From Gammaproteobacteria bacterium (GTDB lineage: Bacteria; Pseudomonadota; Gammaproteobacteria; Steroidobacterales; GCA-2729495): 6,147 nucleotides of DNA. The notes below the pieces were generated by a model. The model was not told the DNA's origin. It searched no databases and saw only the letters and a list, made by a program, of their open reading frames with translations. Shown here piece by piece: positions 1 through 5,679 of this stretch. The stretch is taken from positions 1 through 6,147 of the forward strand of contig JAKLLP010000134.1 of assembly GCA_023150055.1 (NCBI GenBank), written 5' to 3'. The translations under genes were made by a program, and so were the position numbers. How positions within the stretch are numbered: position 1 is the first letter of the stretch; each line of letters starts with the position of its first letter.

Positions 1-1
1 A

Positions 2-367
2 TTCCAGGACGATTTCTGGAACTACACCGGCTACGTCATGGCGATGGGCAAGGGCTATCTGCCCTGGTCCGAGAAGCTGGCGTTCCGCTACGGCTTCGGC
101 TTCGGCGTGTCCTACGCCGAGTCTGTGCCTGCAGTCGAGAAGATCAAGCAGGCGGAGCGGGACCGCAACACGTCGCACCTGCTGAACTACCTGGAGTTCC
201 AGGCGGACTTCCCCCTCGAGCGGATCTCGAAGTCCCGGCTGGTGCGCGACTGTTTCGCGGGTGTGACCGTGGTGCACCGCTCCGGGATCTTCGGCAGCTC
301 CGATATCCTGGGCGAGGTCTCCGGCGGCTCCGACTGGGTCACCCTGCACCTGGAGTGCCTGCGATGA
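2..367 (+). CDS. Outer-membrane beta-barrel protein, C-terminal part (PagL/acyloxyacyl-hydrolase-like)
   Basis: The reading frame is open from the first full codon at position 2, so the gene begins outside the window; 121 codons and a TGA stop are visible. The fragment shows alternating polar and hydrophobic stretches typical of barrel strands (for example LLNYLEFQADFPL at fragment residues 60-72) and no long hydrophobic helix. Near the end it has V-V-H-R-S-G-I-F (91-98), then a Glu at 105 and a G-G-S-D-W-V-T strand (108-114). An H-x-S pair followed about 13-14 residues later by Glu is how the catalytic residues of PagL-type lipid A 3-O-deacylases are arranged, which is why I compare it to that family. 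The match is by eye and the enzyme role is inference; it could be a non-catalytic barrel of related fold. It does not end in the usual C-terminal aromatic residue (it ends E-C-L-R). The stop overlaps the next gene by 4 bases, so the two are probably co-translated. Confidence 0.55.
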   Translation, partial: FQDDFWNYTGYVMAMGKGYLPWSEKLAFRYGFGFGVSYAESVPAVEKIKQAERDRNTSHLLNYLEFQADFPLERISKSRLVRDCFAGVTVVHRSGIFGSSDILGEVSGGSDWVTLHLECLR

Positions 368-927
368 AGTCCTGGCTCGTTGCCGCCCTGCTGATTGCGC
401 AGGCGAGTGTGTCGCAGGCGGCCTGGGCGCCCGATCCGGGCAACCGGCTCGAGGTGGCCGCCGCGCGGACCGTGGCGGAATGGCGCGCGGCGGACCCATC
501 GCTGGAGCCGTTTTTCACCGACGCCTGTGCCGTGGCGGTCTTCCCCCGCATCGTCCGGGTCGGGCTCGGCGCCGGTTACGCCCGCGGTCGCGGCGTGCTG
601 ATCGCGGCCGACCGGGTGACGGGCGAGGTGGTCCAGTCGGCGCTGTCGCTCGGCCTGCAGGCCGGCGGCGAGGCCCACAGTCAGCTCATCTTCTTCCGGA
701 CCTGCGAGGCCGTCGAGCTGTTCAAGGCAGGTAACCTGGGCTGGGTATCCGGGCGGATGGAATTCGGTGGCCGCGCCTCGGCGGCAGCACCGTGGACCGG
801 CGTCGCCGCCGAGGCGGCGTTCAGCAGTGACGTGGCCATCTTCAGCCGGGTGCGGGGCGGGCTGATGCTGCAGCTGGCGGCCTCGGGCGTGCGTTACCGG
901 TTCACCGCGGCGCCCGACGCACGCTGA
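364..927 (+). CDS. Secreted SYLF/YSC84-type domain protein
   Basis: The 187-residue product begins with a classical signal peptide: Lys at 2, a hydrophobic core at residues 4-12 and a probable signal peptidase I site after S-Q-A (17-19). The mature part resembles the SYLF (YSC84-like) domain: C-A-V-A-V-F-P near residues 57-63, a glycine-rich stretch G-L-G-A-G-Y-A-R-G-R-G-V-L, then L-G-L-Q-A-G-G-E-A, and a late beta-like stretch ending in a G-V-R-Y-R-F motif. SYLF proteins in eukaryotes bind phosphoinositides; bacterial members are mostly uncharacterised exported proteins, so no biochemical role can be given. ATG at 364 is preferred over the in-frame GTG at 355 because it gives a clean signal peptide, has GGAG at 352-355 eight bases upstream and overlaps the upstream stop as ATGA. 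The usual W-S-x-P motif of many SYLF proteins is not evident, so this is a divergent member. Confidence 0.7.
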   Translation: MKSWLVAALLIAQASVSQAAWAPDPGNRLEVAAARTVAEWRAADPSLEPFFTDACAVAVFPRIVRVGLGAGYARGRGVLIAADRVTGEVVQSALSLGLQAGGEAHSQLIFFRTCEAVELFKAGNLGWVSGRMEFGGRASAAAPWTGVAAEAAFSSDVAIFSRVRGGLMLQLAASGVRYRFTAAPDAR

Positions 928-939
928 CGGCTGCGACAC

Positions 940-957
940 CCCGACATCGGGCCTTTT
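940..957 (+). terminator. Weak terminator-like hairpin after the SYLF-type gene
   Basis: CCCG (940-943) and CGGG (948-951) can pair around a 4-base ACAT loop, followed after two bases by TTTT (954-957). It lies 13 bases after the SYLF gene stop, where a terminator would be expected between convergent genes. The stem is short, so this is a tentative call. Confidence 0.3.
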
Positions 958-1025
958 GCGACGCACCTCGATACCCGGCCCGGATGGCGTGCCGCGACCA
1001 ACCCGCCATGAATGACTGCCGTTGC

Positions 1026-1093
1026 GGCGGGAGGTCTCCGCCGTCGCTCCCGCCCTCGTTCATCAACACTCGCTTTGGCCGGAGACTCCCGCC
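1026..1093. repeat. Three-armed inverted repeat in the convergent intergenic region
   Basis: Arm A, GGCGGGAG at 1026-1033, is exactly complementary to arm B, CTCCCGCC at 1047-1054 (13-base loop), and also to arm C, CTCCCGCC at 1086-1093. The A-C pairing extends further: GGCGGGAGGTCTCCG (1026-1040) against CGGAGACTCCCGCC (1080-1093) with a single bulged base. A third small stem, CGGCGG (1025-1030) with CCGCCG (1038-1043), is also possible. The structures exclude one another. The 928-1147 gap between the convergent genes holds this element and the weak hairpin before it; I see no convincing gene there. It may be a bidirectional terminator, a dispersed intergenic repeat, or a chance product of high GC. 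Confidence 0.55.
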
Positions 1094-1147
1094 TCCGGGC
1101 GGTCCGTTGCTCCCGGGCCGTCGTCTGCATGACTGTAGACCGCTACG

Positions 1148-2458
1148 CTAGCTGCGCGTCTCCGGCGGGCCGGCGGGCTTCTCGTCGGGCCGCGTGACCG
1201 CGCGGATCGCGATGATGACCGGCACCAGCACCGAGGCCACGATGCCGGCCGCGAGCCCATTGTTGTAGAGGTTCAGCCCGGCATGCATCGGGCCCGTCGT
1301 CAGCGCGGCCGAGGAGTGCACGAACCCGGCGACGAGACCCCAGTGCCAGCCGAAGCGGCCCGCGACTGGTGCCAGCGTCGTCCCGAACAGGGCCGCGAGC
1401 TGGATCGAGGGGTCGTCGATCGCCCAGGGCTTGGCGAGCGAACCGAGGAAGACGCCCGCCATGATCGGCAGGATGTTGCGGGGGTGCTTCCCATAGGCAG
1501 CGAAACCGACGATTGTGAGGATCGCGCCGATCACGGGCCCGTTGAGATCGCCCCCGATAGCCAGGATGTAGAGCGTCGCGACCGCGCCGCACAGCCCCAT
1601 GTTGAGCAGCGTTGCGCCCATCCCGGCCATTGCGATGAAATCGCTCGGGGCCTGGCCCGGCGCCTGCAGGATCGTCCTCAGCCGCGTCCCCGACGAGCGG
1701 TCGAGCAGGAAGCCGCCGGCGGCCATCGAGCCGAAGAGCACGGCCATGAAGCCACCGAGCAGGAGGTTGTTGCCGGTCGTCCAGACGAACACCGGGTCGG
1801 GCGTGAAGCCGTATGAGCGGTACAGGGCGACGATCACCGTGCCGACGAGACCGGCCGTGAATCCCATGTTGTACAGGCTGAAGCCCATGTGCGCCTTGGC
1901 GAGCTGGGCGGCCGCCGGCGCGAGCATGAAGCCGATCACGAGCGTAGTCGCGACGCCGAGCGGCACGCTCCGGGCAAGGGTCAGGTTGCTGCTGAACAGG
2001 ATCTCCGAGAAGATCGGCGCCAGCGCAACGCCGAAAAACGCGGTGTTGATGTGGGTCGCGAACCCCTGCCCTCGGAAACGGGCATACAGCCAGACACCGG
2101 CGACGATGCCCCACACGTTCAGGAGGTTCTTGCCGAACAGGCCGAACCCCAGCACGAGGAAGAGGGCGGCGACCGAAGCGCCCGTCATCTTCGCTCCGGC
2201 CTGGTGATACACGAAGCATGCGGCGAGCGTCACCAGCCCCGCGCTGACGCAGCCCGCGCCGATGCCGCCGATGCCGAAGTAATCCGTCAGTAACACGTCC
2301 CGGGACAGCAGGATCGACGCCAGGCCGGCAGCGATTTCCGCGGGCGTGTCCACGAGGAAGCCGAACCCCACGAATGCCGCGGCATAGGCAGCGACGATCA
2401 GCAGCACCTGCCGGTCGGACTGAAAAGTCAAGTGCGGGTCGGCTCGTTCAGCTGGCAT
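1148..2458 (-). CDS. Polytopic membrane protein, DUF1576 family, two homologous halves
   Basis: A 436-residue protein with about a dozen hydrophobic segments, starting near residues 17-36 and ending near 396-419, with a short charged C-terminal tail. I recognise the DUF1576 pattern, a family of unknown function. The halves are homologous: residues 65-124 align without gaps to 279-338 (shared G-x-G-A, G-F-x-x-x-G-K, N and A-G-V positions; about 19 identities in 60 by hand count). A motif H-x-G-x-x-L-Y-N-x-G-x-x-A-G occurs at 190-203 and again at 392-405. Such internal duplication is usual for channels and carriers, so transport is a reasonable inference; the substrate is unknown. The start is set at ATG 2458 because GGAG lies 9 bases upstream of it on the minus strand; the in-frame GTG at 2473 is possible but overlaps that GGAG. 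It is transcribed divergently from the urease operon, sharing a 123-base control region, so it may handle urea, ammonia or nickel. Confidence 0.75.
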   Translation of the reverse strand: MPAERADPHLTFQSDRQVLLIVAAYAAAFVGFGFLVDTPAEIAAGLASILLSRDVLLTDYFGIGGIGAGCVSAGLVTLAACFVYHQAGAKMTGASVAALFLVLGFGLFGKNLLNVWGIVAGVWLYARFRGQGFATHINTAFFGVALAPIFSEILFSSNLTLARSVPLGVATTLVIGFMLAPAAAQLAKAHMGFSLYNMGFTAGLVGTVIVALYRSYGFTPDPVFVWTTGNNLLLGGFMAVLFGSMAAGGFLLDRSSGTRLRTILQAPGQAPSDFIAMAGMGATLLNMGLCGAVATLYILAIGGDLNGPVIGAILTIVGFAAYGKHPRNILPIMAGVFLGSLAKPWAIDDPSIQLAALFGTTLAPVAGRFGWHWGLVAGFVHSSAALTTGPMHAGLNLYNNGLAAGIVASVLVPVIIAIRAVTRPDEKPAGPPETRS

Positions 2459-2500
2459 CCGCAGGCGCTCCACTGGGTGATGCCACCGCGCTCGCGCGTC

Positions 2501-2529
2501 TTGTGGCCGTCATATCTTGGTGCTAGCCT
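2501..2529 (+). promoter_or_regulatory. Candidate sigma-70-type promoter for the urease operon
   Basis: TTGTGG (2501-2506) and TAGCCT (2524-2529) are separated by 17 bases, and TG at 2521-2522 gives an extended -10 (TGnTAGCCT). Placement about 50 bases before the ureA start is sensible. The -10 is a poor match to consensus, so the call is tentative. It lies in the 2459-2581 divergent spacer, in which I see no gene. Confidence 0.35.
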
Positions 2530-2544
2530 CGAACTCAATCAAGA

Positions 2545-2560
2545 GACCGGCTGACCGGTC
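2545..2560. promoter_or_regulatory. Inverted repeat in the divergent spacer, possible operator or leader hairpin
   Basis: GACCGG (2545-2550) and CCGGTC (2555-2560) form a perfect 6-base inverted repeat with a CTGA spacer. GACCGG also recurs directly at 2553-2558. It lies downstream of the candidate promoter and just before the ureA ribosome binding site (GGGGGA, 2571-2576). It could bind a dimeric regulator of both divergent genes or fold in the ure leader RNA; no known regulator site is recognised. Confidence 0.35.
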
Positions 2561-2581
2561 ACTCTGCAACGGGGGAAACGC

Positions 2582-2879
2582 ATGCATCTCACGCCTCGGG
2601 AGTTCGACAAACTCCTCATCTACATGCTGGCCGAGGTGGCCCTCAAGCGCAAAGCGAAGGGCCTCAGGCTGAATCATCCGGAAGCCGTCGCCGTGATTTC
2701 GGGCGCTCGACGGTGCGCGCGCCGGCCGCACCATCGAGGAAGTGGCCAGGGAGGCGCGCGAGGTCCTGACCCGGGCCGACGTGATGGACGGTGTCGCCGA
2801 CCTGATCCCCATGGTGCAGATCGAAGCCGTGTTCACCGACGGCAGTCGCCTCGTGACCGTTCACACGCCGATCCAGTAG
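2582..2879 (+). pseudogene. ureA: Urease gamma subunit UreA, frameshifted
   Basis: Codons 1-40 (2582-2701) encode a normal UreA start, with [11 protein letters not shown] near the N-terminus and [11 protein letters not shown] at residues 30-40. UreA continues in a different frame from 2703: [14 protein letters not shown], then [11 protein letters not shown] and finally V-T-V-H-T-P-I-Q, stopping at TAG 2877. Between the conserved Ser-40 and Gly-Ala-Arg, 10 bases remain before the Gly codon where family members have 15, so 5 bases are missing. Adding them gives exactly 100 residues, the typical UreA length. As read, translation leaves UreA after residue 40 and runs in the wrong frame to 3031, past the ureB start. 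UreA is the small structural subunit of the (UreABC)3 urease and contacts UreC. The flanking protein sequence is well conserved, so the lesion is recent or is a sequencing error. The family assignment is very secure; whether it is broken in nature is not. Confidence 0.9.
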
Positions 2880-2886
2880 AGACGGC

Positions 2887-2891
2887 AGGAG
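2887..2891 (+). promoter_or_regulatory. Ribosome binding site of ureB
   Basis: AGGAG at 2887-2891 lies 7 bases before ATG 2899. It supports the start that gives UreB a longer N-terminus than usual, and would let ureB be translated independently of the broken ureA frame. Confidence 0.6.
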
Positions 2892-2898
2892 CCTCCAG

Positions 2899-3366
2899 AT
2901 GGCCAGTACCAAGAGTTTCCCGAGTCTCGGGCCCAAGGTCGATCCCGCCGGCGCGAAGGTTCCGGTCGGCGGCTATGTCTGCCGCAAGGAGCCGGTCGGG
3001 TTCCACGAGCAGCTCAAGCCCACGAAGCTGAAGGTTCGCAACACCGGCGATCGCCCGATCCAGGTCGGTTCGCACTTCCATTTTTTCGAGGTCAACCGGG
3101 CGCTGGAGTTCGACCGCGCCGCGGCCTTCGGTCAGCACCTGCACATCCCCGCGTCCACGGCGCTGCGTTTCGAGCCCGGTGACGAGCGCGAGGTGCAGGT
3201 CGTGCCCTACCTCGGCAAGCGGGCGGCTTACGGGTTCAACAACCTCACCGACGGTCCGACCGCCGGCAAGACGGGCGGCACGACGAAGACGAAAGCCGTG
3301 GCGCTAGCGGCAAAGCGCGGATTCCGTTCGACGGCCGCCAAGCGGCCTGCCAGGGGCAAGAAATGA
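2899..3366 (+). CDS. ureB: Urease beta subunit UreB, with N- and C-terminal extensions
   Basis: The central part is unmistakable UreB: V-P-V-G-G-Y-V (21-27), [19 protein letters not shown] (48-66), [11 protein letters not shown] (68-78), [13 protein letters not shown] (83-95) and K-R-A-A-Y-G-F-N (107-114). UreB is a structural subunit packing against UreC in the cytoplasmic urease. At 155 residues it is about 50 longer than the usual roughly 100-110. About 20 residues precede the core and about 35 follow it. The tail (roughly 121-155) is rich in Lys, Arg, Ala, Thr and Gly, with K-R-P-A-R-G-K-K at the end, and looks disordered. The ATG at 2899 is backed by AGGAG at 2887-2891. The stop overlaps the ureC start as ATGA, indicating translational coupling; an AGGGG at 3352-3356 inside the tail's coding sequence serves as the ureC ribosome binding site. 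Confidence 0.95.
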   Translation: MASTKSFPSLGPKVDPAGAKVPVGGYVCRKEPVGFHEQLKPTKLKVRNTGDRPIQVGSHFHFFEVNRALEFDRAAAFGQHLHIPASTALRFEPGDEREVQVVPYLGKRAAYGFNNLTDGPTAGKTGGTTKTKAVALAAKRGFRSTAAKRPARGKK

Positions 3367-5084
3367 CGACCATTACCCGCAACGAATACGTCGGCCTGTT
3401 CGGCCCGACCGCCGGCGATCGCATCCGGCTCGGCGACACCGGCCTCTTCGTGGAGATCGAGCGCGACCTGCGCGGCCCGTCCGGTGACGAGATCGTCTTC
3501 GGCGGCGGCAAGAGCATGCGCGAGGGCATGGGCATGGACAACCAGATCACGCGGGCCGGCGGCGCGCCGGACCTCGTGATCACCAACGTGACCATCATCG
3601 ACGCGGTGCTCGGCGTGGTAAAGGCCGACGTCGGGATCAGGGACGGGCGCATCTGCGCGATCGGCAAGGCCGGCAATCCGCAGACGATGAACGGCATCAC
3701 CAAGGGGCTGGAGTGCGGCCTCGCCACCGACGCGATCTCGGGCGCCAACCTGATACTGACCGCCGGCGGGATCGACACCCACATCCACTTCATCTCGCCG
3801 CAGCAGGCCTGGGCGGCGCTGTCGAACGGCACGACCACGCTCATCGGCGGCGGCACCGGTCCGTCGGATGGCTCCAACGCGACCACCGTCACGCCCGGTC
3901 CAGGCAACATCCGCATGATGCTGCGCGCGATCGAAAACTGGCCGGTCAACGTCGGCATCCTCGGCAAGGGCCACGGGCACGGCAAAGCCGCGCTGGTCGA
4001 GCAGATCAAGGCCGGGGCCATTGGTTTCAAGTGTCACGAGGACTGGGGTACGACGCCAGCCGTGCTGCGCTCGGCGCTTACCGTCGCCGACGACATGGAC
4101 GTCCAGGTCTGCATTCACACCGACACCCTGAACGAGTCCGGCTTCGTGGAGGACACGATCGAGGCGTTCGAAGGCCGCGCCGTGCATTCCTTCCACACCG
4201 AGGGCTCGGGCGGCGGGCATGCGCCCGACATCATCCGCATCTCCGCCCTGCCGAACGTCCTGCCCTCGTCCACCAACCCGACGCTGCCGTACGGCATCAA
4301 CTCCCAGGCCGAGCTGTACGACATGATCATGGTCTGCCACCACCTGAGCCCGGACATTCCCTCGGACGTCGCGTTCACCGAGAGCCGCATCCGCGCCGAG
4401 ACCATCGCGGCGGAGAACGTGCTGCACGACCTCGGCGTGATCTCGATGATGTCGAGCGACTCGCAGGCGATGGGGCGCATCGGCGAGTGCTGGCTGCGCA
4501 CGATCCAGACCGCCGACGCGATGAAGACCGGGCGCGGCAAGCTGCCGGAGGATGTCTCGGGCAACGACAACTTCCGCGTCCTGCGTTACGTCGCCAAGAT
4601 CACCATCAACCCGGCGATCACGCACGGCATCTCGCACGTGCTCGGATCGGTCGAGGTCGGCAAGATCGCCGACCTGGTGCTCTGGGAACCGGGCTTCTTC
4701 GGCGCCAAGCCGAAGATGGTGCTCAAGAACGGCGTGATCAGCTGGTCGCTCATGGGCGATCCGAACGCCTCGCTGCCCACTCCGCAGCCGGTCTATTACC
4801 GGCCGATGTTCGGGCAGTTCGGCCGCACGCTGGCCGACAGCTGCGTCACCTTCGTGTCTGGAGCGGCGCATGCGGCGGGCATCAGGAAGCAGCTCGACCT
4901 CGAGCGCCAGGTCGTCGCCGTGAAGAACACGCGCAAGATCGGCAAGCGCAGCATGGTGCGCAATGCGGGGACGCCCCGGATCGAGGTCAGCCCCGAGACC
5001 TTCGCCGTCACCGTCGACGGCAAGCACGCGACCGTGGCACCGCTGAAGACGGTTTCGCTGAACCAGAAGTACTTCTTCAGCTGA
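3363..5084 (+). CDS. ureC: Urease alpha subunit UreC (catalytic)
   Basis: The 573-residue product is a full-length UreC, which hydrolyses urea to ammonia and carbamate at a two-nickel centre. All residues known from the Klebsiella enzyme are present at a constant offset of +6: nickel ligands His-140 and His-142 (D-T-H-I-H-F), carbamylated bridging Lys-223, His-252 ([10 protein letters not shown]), His-278 (S-F-H-T-E-G) and Asp-366 (S-S-D-S-Q-A-M-G-R). The substrate-binding His-225 and the mobile-flap Cys-325 and His-326 (M-V-C-H-H-L) are also present. Unusual is a Cys (224) between the bridging Lys and His-225, where Ile or Leu is common, and a second Cys (251) just before His-252, where Ala is common. 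The start overlaps the ureB stop. The enzyme should be competent if supplied with UreA, UreB and the accessory proteins. Confidence 0.98.
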   Translation: MTTITRNEYVGLFGPTAGDRIRLGDTGLFVEIERDLRGPSGDEIVFGGGKSMREGMGMDNQITRAGGAPDLVITNVTIIDAVLGVVKADVGIRDGRICAIGKAGNPQTMNGITKGLECGLATDAISGANLILTAGGIDTHIHFISPQQAWAALSNGTTTLIGGGTGPSDGSNATTVTPGPGNIRMMLRAIENWPVNVGILGKGHGHGKAALVEQIKAGAIGFKCHEDWGTTPAVLRSALTVADDMDVQVCIHTDTLNESGFVEDTIEAFEGRAVHSFHTEGSGGGHAPDIIRISALPNVLPSSTNPTLPYGINSQAELYDMIMVCHHLSPDIPSDVAFTESRIRAETIAAENVLHDLGVISMMSSDSQAMGRIGECWLRTIQTADAMKTGRGKLPEDVSGNDNFRVLRYVAKITINPAITHGISHVLGSVEVGKIADLVLWEPGFFGAKPKMVLKNGVISWSLMGDPNASLPTPQPVYYRPMFGQFGRTLADSCVTFVSGAAHAAGIRKQLDLERQVVAVKNTRKIGKRSMVRNAGTPRIEVSPETFAVTVDGKHATVAPLKTVSLNQKYFFS

Positions 5085-5094
5085 CCGCTCCGAA

Positions 5095-5679
5095 ATGGTC
5101 CTCGTCGAATCCGTCCTGGGCAACGCCAGCGAGCCGGAGTGGACCGCGCGACTCGCCGGGACGGCGGTGGACACGCTCGCGCTCGATCACTGGGAGGCCC
5201 AGAAGAACCGCCTGCGCAAGAAGACGGTCGGCGGCCTGGAGATCGCGATATCCCTCGACCGCGGGACGTTCATGCAGGACGGTGACGTGCTGCTGTGGGA
5301 TGCCGCCGCAAAGCACGCGGTGGTCGCGCGGTTGAGCCTGCGCGACGTGATGGTCATCCACCTTGCAGACCTCGGAAAGGATGCGTCCGAGATTGCACTG
5401 CGCACCTGCGTCGAACTCGGGCACGCGCTTGGCAACCAGCACTGGCCGGCGCTCGTGAAGGGCAGCGAGGTCTACGTGCCGCTGACCGTCGACCGGAAAG
5501 TGATGACCTCGGTCATGAACACCCACCGTTTCGAGGGCATCAGCTTCGAGTTCGTCCCGGGTGAGCGGATCGTCCCCTACCTGGCACCCCACGAGTCGCG
5601 GCGGCTGTTCGGTGGCGCCGAGGGGCCGGTGCACGCCCACGCGCACGACCGCGAGCTGGCGCCGCGGGCTTCCCGATGA
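5095..5679 (+). CDS. ureE: Urease accessory nickel chaperone UreE
   Basis: A 194-residue UreE, the cytoplasmic metallochaperone that delivers nickel to the apo-urease/UreDFG complex. The N-terminal domain has L-D-R-G-T-F-M-Q-D-G-D-V-L (54-66). The C-terminal domain has the conserved L-G-H-A-L-G-N-Q-H-W-P (108-118), whose His-116 corresponds to the dimer-interface nickel-binding His of the family. It continues with a V-P-L-T-V-D-R stretch and M-N-T-H-R-F (141-146). The tail has H-A-H-A-H (180-184), a modest histidine cluster compared with the long His-rich tail of the Klebsiella protein. It starts 10 bases after ureC with no clear Shine-Dalgarno sequence, so it probably depends on coupling with ureC translation. 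The stop overlaps the potential ATG of ureF. Confidence 0.95.
   Translation: MVLVESVLGNASEPEWTARLAGTAVDTLALDHWEAQKNRLRKKTVGGLEIAISLDRGTFMQDGDVLLWDAAAKHAVVARLSLRDVMVIHLADLGKDASEIALRTCVELGHALGNQHWPALVKGSEVYVPLTVDRKVMTSVMNTHRFEGISFEFVPGERIVPYLAPHESRRLFGGAEGPVHAHAHDRELAPRASR

Noticed and set aside
187..966. A 259-codon minus-strand ORF opposite the first two genes
   Set aside because: Arg/Gly/His-rich shadow; the plus-strand frames have a signal peptide, recognisable domains and a coupled overlap.
1008..1151. A 47-codon plus-strand ORF (ATG 1008) rich in Pro, Arg and Gly across the convergent spacer
   Set aside because: Its sequence is a by-product of the GC-rich inverted repeats, it overlaps the 3' end of the membrane protein gene, it has no clear ribosome binding site and it matches no family I know.
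2504..2523. Sigma-54 promoter (TGGCC...TTGG) before ureA, attractive for a nitrogen-regulated operon
   Set aside because: The GG and GC elements are not separated by the required 10 bases; TT stands where GC should be.
2700..2712. Programmed ribosomal frameshift in ureA
   Set aside because: There is no slippery heptamer, and a shift would still leave the protein about two residues short at a conserved stretch; a deletion or sequence error explains it better.
2582..3031. The uninterrupted 149-codon frame starting at the ureA ATG as a novel protein
   Set aside because: Only its first 40 codons are UreA; the rest is the out-of-frame reading of the ureA end and ureB, rich in Arg, Pro and Ser as expected for a shadow frame.
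3228..5174. A 648-codon minus-strand ORF opposite ureC
   Set aside because: It is antisense to the highly conserved ureC and has the His/Arg/Asp-rich composition of a shadow frame in GC-rich DNA.
3713..5335. A 540-codon plus-strand ORF within ureC and ureE
   Set aside because: Arg/His/Ala-rich shadow in another frame of two securely identified genes.
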